A stretch of 64,000 nucleotides of DNA from Paenibacillus sp. 1001270B_150601_E10 (GCF_015558675.1 NZ_JADMOL010000003.1:257406-321405), one strand, 5' to 3'. Positions 40,899 through 49,957 are shown, numbered from the stretch's first letter. Program-made: numbers and translations. Notes: a model not told the origin generated them from the letters alone.

Positions 40899-42695
40899 TT
40901 ATTGATGTCGATTCAAGAAATCAACCATGGTGCTATACGCCTTCTTCTCGTTATCCCTCTTCGAGAAGCCATGTCCTTCGTCATCAAATACGAGATACTC
41001 AACATCGCGGCCTTTGGCACGAAGCGCCTCAACGATCTGATCCGACTCTTCCTTCACGACACGCGGGTCGTTGGCCCCCTGGATAACAAGCATTGGGTTC
41101 GTCATCGTATCCAGATACGTAATCGGCGAATCGGTAACAAAGCGTTCACGGTCGCGCTCAGGATCTCCTACCCAGCGATCCATCATCGGCTTCCAATGCT
41201 CCGGCACCGAGTTCACAAAGGTGAACAGATTGCTTACGCCGAAGATATCTACTGCAGCACGGAAATAGTCTGCATGACGGCCAGCCAGAAGCAGGGTCAT
41301 GTAGCCGCCATAGCTTCCGCCAACGACAAACAGCTTCTCCCGACTGGAGATGCCTTGCTCAAACAGCCATTCCATTCCAGCAACACAGTCCTTGCGCGGA
41401 CCCTCGCCCCAATCGCGCTCCACGAGCTTCACGAAGGAACTTCCATATCCTGTGCTGCCGCGGAAGTTCGGTGCAAAGATGTTATAGCCTTGTGCGAGGG
41501 TGTATTGGAACATCGCGCGGAAGAACTTGCGTTCTGCCGCTTGCGGACCGCCATGCGGCCAGAACACGGTATAACCATTGGCACACTCTGGCTTCGCACG
41601 GAAGAGCAGAGCCTCGATCTCCAGCCCATCAAAGGAAGGGTACGTAATAACTTCAGGATCCACGAGATCCTCCTTCGTCAAGCCAACAACGACGTTCTGA
41701 GTCAATCGGCCCCACGTTCCATTGCTGTAACGATAAATATTATACGGCTCAATGGCACTCCGTCCAAGCACATACAGCTGTCCAGACGGCATTGCAACCA
41801 GCTTCATCACGACATCGACCGGCAGCGCCATCGGCTCAAGCACGCCTTCATCCAACTGGAACTTATAGAGCTTATCCGCTACTCCCCGTTCCGTCGTCAT
41901 GTACACCGTGCGGGAATCCTTATGCCATGCCAGGTCACTGATATCTTCCTTCTCGATCTTACAAATGGCTTTAAAAGCACCTGTGGAGATGCGGTACTCA
42001 GCCAGATAGTGAGTGTCTGCCTCATAATCGGTTACAAAAAGAATCGTGTCTTCATCAATGAACTTGACTCCACCTGCACGGTGCACTGTCTCTCTAGAAG
42101 GCGTTAGGCAACGATCCTCTTCACCTGAACGCTTCAATATCGCCAATTGATACGTATTGGAATAGGATTCTACATAGACATAGCTTGATTCATCAGGGCT
42201 GACGGCGGCCAAGGACGTTGTTGCCTCCTTACCCTCATTCAGCAATCGATTCTCTTGTGTTTTTAGATCATAAGCATGAGCATTCATGAACATCGGATTA
42301 CCCTGAGAGGTTGTGTAATAAATACGTTCGCCGTCCTCTGACAAGTGGCTGAAGAATAATTTGTCCTTCTCTTCGGCTGGGATCAGCTTCTGGGGCTCGC
42401 CACCTTCCCATGGGAGTGCGTACATTTGTACATTTTCATCCCCCTCATGGTCAAACCCTGCCAGAATAAACTTCTGATTCGGATCCTGCTTAATATAGGC
42501 GGCCCGCTGATTGATATACGTCAAAGGATAAGGGTAACGCTGATCTCCCTGAAGGCTTAGCGCCCATAGATTGAACTTGCCGTTCAGGTTGCTGCTGAAT
42601 ACGAGACGCGATTCGTCTTTCGCTACATCAAAGTTGTCGATAATATAAGTTTCAAAATACTGATTCATGCTCGCTTTTGGAAATGTAATCATCAT
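40899..42695 (-). CDS. S9 family serine peptidase (acylaminoacyl/dipeptidyl peptidase type)
   Basis: A 598-residue protein with an N-terminal beta-propeller (about 1-330, with repeated strand blocks) and a C-terminal alpha/beta-hydrolase. The nucleophile is in GGSYGGYMT (about 433-441), the aspartate in GANDPRV and the histidine in DEGHGF. No signal peptide is seen, so it is intracellular and cleaves short peptides or acyl-amino acids. AGGAGG precedes the ATG. It is divergent from an ArsR-type regulator; two direct repeats GATAAyCATCGAA between them probably bind that regulator and control this gene. Confidence 0.9.
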   Translation of the reverse strand: MMITFPKASMNQYFETYIIDNFDVAKDESRLVFSSNLNGKFNLWALSLQGDQRYPYPLTYINQRAAYIKQDPNQKFILAGFDHEGDENVQMYALPWEGGEPQKLIPAEEKDKLFFSHLSEDGERIYYTTSQGNPMFMNAHAYDLKTQENRLLNEGKEATTSLAAVSPDESSYVYVESYSNTYQLAILKRSGEEDRCLTPSRETVHRAGGVKFIDEDTILFVTDYEADTHYLAEYRISTGAFKAICKIEKEDISDLAWHKDSRTVYMTTERGVADKLYKFQLDEGVLEPMALPVDVVMKLVAMPSGQLYVLGRSAIEPYNIYRYSNGTWGRLTQNVVVGLTKEDLVDPEVITYPSFDGLEIEALLFRAKPECANGYTVFWPHGGPQAAERKFFRAMFQYTLAQGYNIFAPNFRGSTGYGSSFVKLVERDWGEGPRKDCVAGMEWLFEQGISSREKLFVVGGSYGGYMTLLLAGRHADYFRAAVDIFGVSNLFTFVNSVPEHWKPMMDRWVGDPERDRERFVTDSPITYLDTMTNPMLVIQGANDPRVVKEESDQIVEALRAKGRDVEYLVFDDEGHGFSKRDNEKKAYSTMVDFLNRHQ

Positions 42696-42721
42696 TCACC
42701 CTCCTAGATTTTCATACGATC

Positions 42722-42757
42722 GATAATCATCGAATATTACATTTGATAACCATCGAA
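42722..42757. promoter_or_regulatory. Direct-repeat operator between S9 peptidase and ArsR-type regulator
   Basis: GATAATCATCGAA (42722-42734) and GATAACCATCGAA (42745-42757) are repeated 23 bp apart, about two helical turns, in the 120-base divergent region. A TATAAT (42769-42774) for the regulator lies next to them. Confidence 0.6.
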
Positions 42758-42811
42758 ATTAATGATAGTATAATATTACCTTTTAATCCATGTCAAGGAG
42801 ATCATTTCATT

Positions 42812-43870
42812 ATGCAATTGAAGCCCCTTTCGGATCGACTGCAAGTCGCCGTATCCCCTGTCTTCGAGCTGCTCGCGATGATGTTTCGTGTACATGCGCA
42901 TGAGCATCTGCTGAAGCATCATACACGTGATATTAGCAGACAGCCGCTTGAACTCAATCATTGGGTGGAGCGCAAGCGGTCCATGATTCCAGAAGATGTC
43001 CGTAATGAGCTCGCGGTCTTTTTTGACTTCGAAAGCTATTTTGGACTTACGCTCATCTGGTTTGCTTGGAAGCACCAGGTACATGATTCGATCGACTCTC
43101 TAATGGAGAAGCTTCAGGATACGCCAAGCCAAGAATGGTTCCCCTTCCTTCTTCAAACCGGATACTTTGAACACAAAGATATCGATGATAACGATCCTGC
43201 TCAGGTTCATGCACTCATCGAGAACAGCAATCTGCCTGAGGCTGAGAAGTGGAAGGCAACCTATCTCTTTATTCATGCGGATCAAACAAAGCAAAGACTG
43301 ATTCAGCTGCTCAAGGATTTCCATCCGTATGTAGCCGATGATCTTTATCAGTATATTCAACTTCAGGAGGGGCATGTCCAACTGCTCAAGAACTATATTG
43401 AAGAGCACGGCGAGGATGCCTTAATCAAGGTGTTTGAAACGATGCTTCAGATGGAACCTAAGGGGACAGGGCTGCTAAAGCTGGTACTTGCTCCAACTGC
43501 CTCATTCTATGATATTCATAGCTACAGTGAGCTTGATGATTGCATACTGCTTGTTTACGGCACAAAGAAGTTTGAAGCCTGCACCACACTCACAATGGAC
43601 AAAGCACAGATCTTAAGTGCGTTCAAAATTCTTGCAGACGAGAAGCGCTTGGAGATCATTCGCCTTCTCCAGCAGGGGCCTCTGTATGGTTACGAGCTGG
43701 CACAACGGCTCCATTTATCGAATTCAACCGTCTCGCACCACTTGTCCTCTCTTGTTTCATTAGGGATTATCGAGGCGGTGCGCAAGGAAAACCGCATTTA
43801 CTACGAGCATCGCGCAGATCAGATCGAGAAGCTGATGGAACAAATGCGAATTGCACTGATCGGCACATAG
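42812..43870 (+). CDS. Transcriptional regulator with C-terminal ArsR-type winged helix
   Basis: About 352 residues from the ATG at 42812, with AAGGAG 10 bases upstream. The C-terminal 85 residues form an ArsR/SmtB helix-turn-helix: ILSAFKILADEKRLEIIRLL, the recognition part LSNSTVSHHLSSL and the wing IIEAVRKENRIYYEHR. The N-terminal 260 residues are unlike the metal-binding ArsR fold and resemble the large ligand-type domain of DUF5937-like regulators. No metal-binding cysteines are seen. It is divergent from the S9 peptidase, with direct repeats between them, so it likely represses or activates that gene and itself. Ligand unknown, perhaps a peptide. Confidence 0.8.
   Translation: MQLKPLSDRLQVAVSPVFELLAMMFRVHAHEHLLKHHTRDISRQPLELNHWVERKRSMIPEDVRNELAVFFDFESYFGLTLIWFAWKHQVHDSIDSLMEKLQDTPSQEWFPFLLQTGYFEHKDIDDNDPAQVHALIENSNLPEAEKWKATYLFIHADQTKQRLIQLLKDFHPYVADDLYQYIQLQEGHVQLLKNYIEEHGEDALIKVFETMLQMEPKGTGLLKLVLAPTASFYDIHSYSELDDCILLVYGTKKFEACTTLTMDKAQILSAFKILADEKRLEIIRLLQQGPLYGYELAQRLHLSNSTVSHHLSSLVSLGIIEAVRKENRIYYEHRADQIEKLMEQMRIALIGT
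42885..42900 (+). other. Position note: start of the regulator's conserved N-terminal domain
   Basis: The block ELLAMMFRVHAHEHLL, encoded from about 42870, marks the start of the DUF5937-like sensing domain and supports the ATG at 42812 rather than an upstream start at 42743, which would lie in the operator. Confidence 0.4.
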
Positions 43871-44189
43871 ATCGTTTGATAGACTCGGCACAAACAAGTT
43901 GTTTCCAAGGTGTTAGTTGAACATACATACCCTCTCTTTCGGGACCATTTAATGATAAGTGATCGCGTATAGAGGCAGGTTTTATCGCCATAATAGTATT
44001 CAATGATGCTTAGGCAGCAGCGCTTATCCATTCTATATAATAAAAAACGAGCAACTGTTTATCAGTTGCTCGTTCGTCATGTTATGAAGATATACATACT
44101 CTATAGCCCAAGAATGAGCTCCTACTTTTACACCCAGCATTATTCTTCGTAACCTGTAGGATTTTATGTTCAATCAAAAAGCCCCTGCC
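43871..44189. other. Intergenic region between regulator and menA-like gene
   Basis: A 319-base gap between converging genes. It holds the menA terminator at 44042-44074 and nothing else I can support. Confidence 0.5.
44042..44074 (-). terminator. Terminator of the menA-like gene
   Basis: A perfect 12-bp stem (AACGAGCAACTG with CAGTTGCTCGTT) and 5-base loop, followed on the minus strand by a TTTTTTATTA run. Confidence 0.9.
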
Positions 44190-45104
44190 CTACAGATTGC
44201 CCTGAATAACGAGCGCGATGATCATCACAATACCGCAGCTCATCGAAGCCTTAAGCGAGGCGTCCATCAGCGGCATATAAGCCTGTGAAGGATTCGTTGA
44301 CTTCAAGCGTCCATAGACTTGATAGATCGGGATGATTGTGATCAGGGACAGCAGTCCATATACCGGAAGGATGCCAAGGATCACGCAAAGCACAACCGTA
44401 CCGTAAGCCAGGAACATCAGCATGCGAGAGAAGCGAAGCGCTCGCTCTTCCCCCCATACGACGACGAGCGTATTTTTGCCAGTAGCCTTATCCGCCTGCC
44501 AGTGCAGGAAGTGATGGTTAAACAGCAAGAGCGTCGTCAGAATCCCAACAGGGAGTGACAGCAGGATCGCACGGTAGTCGAAATGACCCGTCTGCACATA
44601 ATAGGAGCCGGCAATCGGAAGCACCCCGAAGGCCAACAAGATCGCGATCTCGCTGTAGCCCTTGCCTCGATAGCCATACTTAAGCGGCGGCGCCACATAG
44701 AAATAGGCAATCAGACCTCCGGACACAACAAAGGCCATAACCCACCAGCCGCTTAGCACACTAAGGAGCACGCCGCTCAATACAGCGATGAAGAGCAGCA
44801 CCCATGTCCACACTGCAAAAGTTCGCATCGGCATTACACCATCTGACAGCATGCCGGAGTTCGTCGTGACAAGCCCCTCCTCGCTAGCCTCAACATCGAC
44901 ACCATTTTTATAATCCCATATATCGTTGATCATATTGGAAAATAAGTGGGCGCAAGCCGCACCTACTACTGTGATCACTAGCAGCATCGGGTGGAATTCT
45001 CCGTCCCAGACAAAAGCTGCAAGTGCGCCCAGCACAACCGGAACAAGCATGACGGGGATGACATAGAACCGAGATGCCTTGACGAATAATTTCAGCTTGT
45101 CCAT
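44190..45104 (-). CDS. menA: 1,4-dihydroxy-2-naphthoate polyprenyltransferase-like UbiA protein
   Basis: A 304-residue UbiA-superfamily membrane protein with eight or nine spans. The first Asp-rich motif is NMINDIWDYKNGVD (about 57-70), and the second region reads NHHFLHWQADKATGKNT (about 197-213), as in MenA and in the DmkA enzyme of flavin-based electron transfer. It prenylates 1,4-dihydroxy-2-naphthoate to demethylmenaquinone. The MqnP-like enzyme at 6362 is a different branch. Whether this copy is the housekeeping MenA or a DmkA-type duplicate cannot be told here. It is a single gene with two CATATG-centred palindromes, one matching an Fnr box, in its promoter region. Confidence 0.78.
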   Translation of the reverse strand: MDKLKLFVKASRFYVIPVMLVPVVLGALAAFVWDGEFHPMLLVITVVGAACAHLFSNMINDIWDYKNGVDVEASEEGLVTTNSGMLSDGVMPMRTFAVWTWVLLFIAVLSGVLLSVLSGWWVMAFVVSGGLIAYFYVAPPLKYGYRGKGYSEIAILLAFGVLPIAGSYYVQTGHFDYRAILLSLPVGILTTLLLFNHHFLHWQADKATGKNTLVVVWGEERALRFSRMLMFLAYGTVVLCVILGILPVYGLLSLITIIPIYQVYGRLKSTNPSQAYMPLMDASLKASMSCGIVMIIALVIQGNL

Positions 45105-45133
45105 TTCACTCGTATCTCCTCTCTACAACAAAA

Positions 45134-45149
45134 TGTGACATATGTCACT
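45134..45149 (-). promoter_or_regulatory. Fnr-like palindrome before the menA-like gene
   Basis: TGTGA-CATATG-TCACT (plus strand) matches the Fnr/Crp consensus at nine of ten positions. A related GACATATGAC lies 28 bases upstream (45165-45174). The box ends 30 bases before the start codon, so it probably overlaps or follows the transcription start and would repress rather than activate. Confidence 0.5.
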
Positions 45150-45214
45150 ATATAGATATAAGATGACATATGACGTTGAATCGGTCAATGGTTTCTCATT
45201 TCCTCTTTTTTCTC

Positions 45215-45266
45215 AAAATAAAAACAGTGAACCTATACGATGAGCGTATCATCGCCTCGTTCACTG
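45215..45266 (-). terminator. Terminator of the DUF2087/GIY-YIG operon
   Basis: CAGTGAAC (45225-45232) pairs with GTTCACTG (45259-45266), with an inner GATGA/TCATC stem; TTTTTATTTTG follows on the minus strand. Confidence 0.8.
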
Positions 45267-45297
45267 CTTGGTATTGTTTCTACCTATAGCCACGGCT

Positions 45298-45681
45298 CTA
45301 TCCTTGCGATGCGTTGAGCTTTTCTTCCCATTTCTCGAGCAGATCCTTCAATCTACGCTTGTACTTCATGCGCTCGGATTGATCTGTAATATATTCCTCA
45401 TCAGGCTTCAGCTCTTCAAGCACTTGAAGCTCAAAAGCACTTTCCCCATACTGATCCCACTGCTTCTGCAGCTCCTTATTCATATGCGTTCCAAAGTCAA
45501 GGGTGAACTTCTCCTTATTCCACACCTGGTCCACATCCATGCTGCTTCCGAGCAAATAGTCCCCTGTTTCCTTGTTTACAATCTGATAAATTCCCATACG
45601 ACGATGCGTCTTCGCATACTCGCGAGCCATCATCTTCAGCTCATCACGAGATTTCTTTGTCTTTGCCGGTTGCTCCATCAT
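45298..45681 (-). CDS. GIY-YIG nuclease family protein
   Basis: A 127-residue protein with the GIY-YIG core as MGIYQIVNKETGDYLLGSS (about 29-47): GIY is intact and the second motif is degenerate (YLLG). The Arg/Glu catalytic positions further on cannot be assigned with certainty. Small proteins of this type accompany DUF2087 regulators in bacilli; their function is not known. It starts 16 bases after the DUF2087 gene and the pair shares a terminator. The C-terminus is a charged coiled-coil-like helix (KYKRRLKDLLEKWEEKL). Confidence 0.78.
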   Translation of the reverse strand: MMEQPAKTKKSRDELKMMAREYAKTHRRMGIYQIVNKETGDYLLGSSMDVDQVWNKEKFTLDFGTHMNKELQKQWDQYGESAFELQVLEELKPDEEYITDQSERMKYKRRLKDLLEKWEEKLNASQG

Positions 45682-45697
45682 TTCGTCATCTCCTTAT

Positions 45698-46465
45698 CTA
45701 CCTTAGCCAATATTGGCTTCCGTCATCTTTGCGCTCCATAAACCCATACTCGATCAAATAGCGCCTTAACGTAACATAGTCATGATAGGCTGACTTTAGG
45801 ATCTCATTGATTTCCTTCTCGCTGTACTTTTTGCCGCGCTCAAATCGATTCAGCAGCTGCTGGAGGATGACAAGCTTGCGCTTTTCCTTTTTCGGAAAAG
45901 ACTCAATAGCACCGTTCATACCCTCTTGAAAATACTGCTTGAGAATCTTCTCCCTCTCCTCCTCCGTTACCGCGTAGCGTTCGTCTACACAAATAGCGGC
46001 TTGAGGAATCGGAACAAGCTTTGGGGCTTGCTGATTCTGTTCTTCCACAAGCTCCATCAAAGCAATAAACAGCTTCGCCTGCTTGAGCTTCTCACGCATT
46101 GTGAATCGATGGTTGCGGATGGTGGAGGCACTGCCGCCAAGCTCCCTAACGATTTCTGCATCCGGAATCCCTGCATAAAAGCGCGTCAACAGCTCCTTCT
46201 GTACATCTGACAGCCCGGTTCTCTTTTTATCAAGGCCGATCAAATAATGAAACATCGATTCATGCTCTACCTGAATATGAAGCTTCACCTTCTTCTTGGC
46301 TTCGTAGAACAAGCTTGGCTCCCCGTACGTATAGATGACGCCTTCTTCGTAGCATTGTCCACAAATAAGACAGACATGCTGCTCCGTGCCGGGATCGTAA
46401 AGATGGCCTTGCTTCAGTTCCTCTATCGTCGCACGCTGAAAAAGATCCGTAACATCATTTTTCAT
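45698..46465 (-). CDS. DUF2087 domain transcriptional regulator with LuxR-type HTH
   Basis: A 255-residue protein with three parts: an N-terminal region with a CLICGQCYEEG cysteine pair (about 32-42), a LuxR-like helix-turn-helix (LSDVQKELLTRFYAGIPDAEIVREL split over two helices, about 85-130), and a C-terminal DUF2087 domain (about 180-255) containing FPKKEKRKLVILQQLLNRF and YGFMERKDDGSQYWLR. DUF2087 proteins are probable DNA-binding regulators with unknown signal. It is cotranscribed with the GIY-YIG gene. Confidence 0.82.
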   Translation of the reverse strand: MKNDVTDLFQRATIEELKQGHLYDPGTEQHVCLICGQCYEEGVIYTYGEPSLFYEAKKKVKLHIQVEHESMFHYLIGLDKKRTGLSDVQKELLTRFYAGIPDAEIVRELGGSASTIRNHRFTMREKLKQAKLFIALMELVEEQNQQAPKLVPIPQAAICVDERYAVTEEEREKILKQYFQEGMNGAIESFPKKEKRKLVILQQLLNRFERGKKYSEKEINEILKSAYHDYVTLRRYLIEYGFMERKDDGSQYWLR

Positions 46466-46805
46466 AAACGTTCACTCGTTTCGTTTGTTATTATACAAAC
46501 ATTATGCACTGTTGTTTTAAATATATCAAGCCCAATTGATTCCACATGCATGCTCGTCTTCTAATGATGAGGTGAAAAATACGCGATGTTATTGCCCGAT
46601 CCATGTTAGTTGCGTCTAAGACGATATGAAGCATTAGGGTAAAAAAATAGCCCTACCACATGATCTCAAGATCAACGGTAAGGCTATTCGTCTAAGATTT
46701 AGATATGCCCTGCGATGAGAATAAAGCAGTTTCCTCACAAGGCATCCCCAATGATACTACACTAGGCTTGATCGGCAGAAAGCTCGCCGGCAGCCAAAGT
46801 ATTCG
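46466..46805. other. Intergenic region between APC permease and DUF2087 genes
   Basis: A 340-base gap with the APC terminator at 46641-46688; the stretch 46490-46640 should carry the DUF2087 promoter, but none was clear. Confidence 0.45.
46641..46688 (-). terminator. Terminator of the APC permease gene
   Basis: AATAGCCCTACC pairs with GGTAAGGCTATT (one mismatch; 46646-46657 with 46677-46688), with a TTTTTTT run on the minus strand. Confidence 0.85.
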
Positions 46806-48239
46806 TTAGCTATTTGCTCTTTTGTTGCGCTTAGCAAGCATCGGCAGAATCAAGCCAAGACCAAGCAGGATGAATGGAGTCACCACATTCAGAATCAACT
46901 GGAAATACCACTCGCTTGTGAATGCTTCGACTTTCGGGAACATCCCCATGATACAAGCAAACGCCGTGAACAAGAAGCACCAAAGTCCAATGCTGAACCC
47001 GAGCACTTTGTTTTTAATAAAGTAATACTCCGACTTGTACTTCTCAATCGCACGCATCAAGGCCATGAATGCAAGGAACACGAACAGATAGCGTAGCGGC
47101 ATCACGATGGAGTTCAAGTCAAGCAGCCAGTTGAACAAGGAGTTCATCTCACCAATACCGAAGGCCGGAACCATGATGAGAATACCGACGAGAATCAATG
47201 TCAGCCAGTAACCGTTAACCGGTGTGCCTTTATCATTGGTTTTGAGCAAGGACTTCGGAATATGCGCTTCATCTGCATCCGCAAGCAATACTTTAAGCGG
47301 CGCATCAATCGAGAAGGCAAGCGCAGAGATCTGCGCAAGGGTGTTAGACAATGCATAGACAATCATCAGCACATTGCCAAGGCCGTAATATTCGCCAAGA
47401 ATCTGGAAGGCATAGTATTGACCGTTCATCTTCAAATCAACAGGAATGTTGTGCGAATCGAACATAATGCCCATTGCATAGGAGCCAAGCAGCGCACAGA
47501 CGGATACGAGAATGGCAAGCACGATCATACCGCGCGGGAACTCTCTTCCTGGGTTTAGCGTGTTGTTAACATAAGGCGAAATCTTTTCCGCCCCTCCTAC
47601 TGCAAATACAAGCATGGACAAGGTCGTAAAGTACGCGAAGTTAAACTCCGGAATAAACGTCTTGAAGGTAATATTCTGCGTAGCAACTTCTGCTCCTGTG
47701 AAGGACGGAGCGGTTATAGCAAGCAGGATGTACAGCAAAGACATAATGAATACGCTGATCCCGGCAATGGTACCGATACGCTTCAAGGATGTAATCCCTC
47801 TTGAGGCAATCCACAAGAAGAAGACGAAAATAACAAGGGTAATAAGCTGCAGCCAGAAGGTGCTCATGGTCTTCGTCAAGTTCCCATTCCCCGTGAATGT
47901 CCAGCCAAGCGCAATCAGAATGGCCTGCGGCTTCTGTGCCAGATAAGGGATATGTACCACCCAATAAGTCCAAGCAGCCATGTAGGCAATGTCTTTGCCC
48001 ATCGTTTCCTTAATCCAGCTGCTTACACCGCCTTTGCCGTATTTGAAGGCGGAGCCTAACTGGCCAACCATCAAAGCGTAAGGAACGAAGTACAAGGCTA
48101 TGATAAGGATCCAAGAGGTAATAACCGTAAGCCCTTGGTTCGCATAGTTGTTGACAACGTTACCGAATCCCCATACGGAGACGAATGCCATAAGCGCAAT
48201 GTTATACCATCGCAGCTTTTTTGCTTCTTTGTCACTCAT
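46806..48239 (-). CDS. APC family amino acid permease (glutamate/GABA antiporter-like)
   Basis: A 477-residue membrane protein with 12 spans of the APC superfamily, nearest by eye to the GadC/YjeM-type antiporters: FGNVVNNYANQGLTVITSWI in span 1, GGVSSWIKETMGKDIAYMAAWTYWVVHIPYL split around spans 2-3, and FAVGGAEKISPYVNNTLNPGREFPRG in the loop after span 6. The substrate may be glutamate, aspartate or another amino acid. AAAGGAGAG lies 10 bases before the ATG. Single gene with its own terminator. Confidence 0.85.
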   Translation of the reverse strand: MSDKEAKKLRWYNIALMAFVSVWGFGNVVNNYANQGLTVITSWILIIALYFVPYALMVGQLGSAFKYGKGGVSSWIKETMGKDIAYMAAWTYWVVHIPYLAQKPQAILIALGWTFTGNGNLTKTMSTFWLQLITLVIFVFFLWIASRGITSLKRIGTIAGISVFIMSLLYILLAITAPSFTGAEVATQNITFKTFIPEFNFAYFTTLSMLVFAVGGAEKISPYVNNTLNPGREFPRGMIVLAILVSVCALLGSYAMGIMFDSHNIPVDLKMNGQYYAFQILGEYYGLGNVLMIVYALSNTLAQISALAFSIDAPLKVLLADADEAHIPKSLLKTNDKGTPVNGYWLTLILVGILIMVPAFGIGEMNSLFNWLLDLNSIVMPLRYLFVFLAFMALMRAIEKYKSEYYFIKNKVLGFSIGLWCFLFTAFACIMGMFPKVEAFTSEWYFQLILNVVTPFILLGLGLILPMLAKRNKRANS

Positions 48240-48431
48240 ATAACTCTAGCTCTCCTTTATTTAAATCCTCTATGGCGGCGTTTACACATGACGACACTTG
48301 GTCCGACATACGCGCAGTTAGCTTGTGATAACACGCACATAGACATTTCACTAGTATAATAAACCCTCACTGCCTATGCCTACTGGCAATTCCGGAAATT
48401 GTTCCAGTTTATTCAAATACCTGTTCTATCT

Positions 48432-49724
48432 TTAATGTGCTGGAAAAAATACCATCTGTATGGCAAAAAGAATGCCGAACACATAGAGGATAGGATGAAC
48501 CTCGTTTCCTTTGCCATTAAACAGCTTCAAGAGCGGATACGTGATGAAGCCGATGGCGATTCCTGTTGCAATGCTTGACGTGAGCGGCATCATGATCATG
48601 ATGGCGAACGCAGGGAAGGCTTCATCGAATTGCTTCCAGCGGACCCGTGCCAAACCCTCCATCATAAAGCAGCCCACGATGATCAGCGCAGGCGCTGTAA
48701 TCGCAGATAAAGAAGAGATGCCTTCAATCAACGGCGAGAAGAAGAGCGCCAAGCAGAACAGGATGGAAATGACGAGCGTCGTTAATCCCGTGCGCCCTCC
48801 TGCAGCCACGCCAGCAGATGATTCCACATAGGCGGAGCATGGGGTCGTCCCCAACATGGAGCCCGCCGTGGTTGCAAGCGCATCGGCAAGCAGTGCTTGC
48901 TTCGCTCGAGGAAGCTTGCCATCCTGCATAATGCCAGCCTGTTCCGCTACGCCGATCATCGTTCCTGTTGTATCAAAAATCGCTACCAGCAAAAAGGCAA
49001 AAACAACCGTGTACAGCCCATGCTGAAAGACGCCTGCCACATCAAGGTCAAAGAATACGGGAGCAGCCGGCCACGACACAACGCCTGAGAATTTCAGCAG
49101 GCCCATGAAATAGCCTACAATTGCCGTGATGGCCATCCCAATAAACAACGCCCCCTTCAGGCCTCTAGACATGAGCACGAGCGTAAACAGCAGTCCGCCG
49201 ATCGAGAGCACCGTGATCGGCTCACGCAGGTTGCCAAGCGTCACCATCGTCGATTCGTTGGCAACGACGAGCCCTGCATATTTCAGGCCAATGAAGGCGA
49301 TGAACAAGCCAATTCCAGCCGTAATCCCATATTTCAAAGCAGGCGGAATCGAATCAATGAGCAGCTCCCGAAGCTTTGTAAAGGTCAGGAGCAAGAACAG
49401 GACGCCTGCTAGAAACACCGTACCGAAAGCGACCTGATAGCTGACGCCATGCGCGGCAACCACCGACGTAAAGTAGGCATTCATTCCCATGCCAGGCGCA
49501 ATGGCAATGGGATGGTTGGCAAACAGCGCCATGCTTAGCGTGCCAATGATGGAAGCGAGTATGGTCGCCGTGAAGACTTGCTGGAATGGCACACCTGCTG
49601 CAGACAAGATCGCAGGATTCACAATAACAATATAGACCATCGTGAAAAAAGTGGTCATGCCTGCGGTAATCTCCGTTTGCACATTGGTGCCATTCTCTTT
49701 TAATTTGAACCATTTTTCGAGCAT
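48432..49724 (-). CDS. NCS2 family purine permease, AzgA/PbuG-like
   Basis: About 430 residues from the ATG at 49724 (MLEKWF), with GGGGAG about 11 bases upstream; an in-frame ATG at 49757 has no ribosome site. The AzgA-branch motifs are clear: TEITAGMTTFFTMVYIVIVNP at the start, ALFANHPIAIAPGMGMNAYF, the TTPCSAYVESSAGVAAGGRTGLT region split by a span, and FDTTGTMIGVAEQAG. AzgA-type carriers import adenine, guanine and hypoxanthine. No riboswitch was recognised in the 200-base upstream region, unlike many PbuG genes. It is divergent from an Rrf2 regulator. Confidence 0.88.
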   Translation of the reverse strand: MLEKWFKLKENGTNVQTEITAGMTTFFTMVYIVIVNPAILSAAGVPFQQVFTATILASIIGTLSMALFANHPIAIAPGMGMNAYFTSVVAAHGVSYQVAFGTVFLAGVLFLLLTFTKLRELLIDSIPPALKYGITAGIGLFIAFIGLKYAGLVVANESTMVTLGNLREPITVLSIGGLLFTLVLMSRGLKGALFIGMAITAIVGYFMGLLKFSGVVSWPAAPVFFDLDVAGVFQHGLYTVVFAFLLVAIFDTTGTMIGVAEQAGIMQDGKLPRAKQALLADALATTAGSMLGTTPCSAYVESSAGVAAGGRTGLTTLVISILFCLALFFSPLIEGISSLSAITAPALIIVGCFMMEGLARVRWKQFDEAFPAFAIMIMMPLTSSIATGIAIGFITYPLLKLFNGKGNEVHPILYVFGILFAIQMVFFPAH

Positions 49725-49907
49725 AAAAGAGGATTCTCCCCTTTCGATCAGCTTCATTCCCTAGTCAGGTGCAGATGAGAGATGATGCCTAATTGGTACA
49801 TTCTAGGGCCATGTCCCTTTATTATGTGCAACTCTCTAAGCCTCATTCGCAGCTCGTAAAGATCCCGTAACGATATAACCCAAACGAAATGATAGTATGG
49901 AAGAGAA

Positions 49908-49936
49908 TTGACTTCATACCGAGTTGTAACTATAAT
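49908..49936 (+). promoter_or_regulatory. Consensus sigma-A promoter of the Rrf2 regulator
   Basis: TTGACT (49908-49913) and TATAAT (49931-49936) with a 17-base spacer; the start of transcription near 49943 is 15 bases before the ATG. Confidence 0.85.
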
Positions 49937-49945
49937 TGTTGCAAC
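49923..49945. promoter_or_regulatory. Dyad operator over the Rrf2 promoter
   Basis: GTTGTAAC and GTTGCAAC form an inverted repeat (seven of eight positions) around TATAATT, the -10 itself. This is where an Rrf2 protein would repress its own gene. Confidence 0.65.
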
Positions 49946-49957
49946 GAGGTGATCGAG

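Noticed and set aside
40902..42107. 401-codon open frame antisense to the S9 peptidase
   Set aside because: It lies wholly inside a clear peptidase gene on the other strand and has no family features, only mirrored codon bias.
45134..45149. Class II Fnr activation of the menA-like gene
   Set aside because: Activation would require a transcription start at about 45100, inside the coding start, so the palindrome cannot work at -41.5.
49758..49907. Possible riboswitch before the AzgA-like permease
   Set aside because: I looked for the purine, guanidine and PRPP consensus blocks and found none; only small hairpins are visible.
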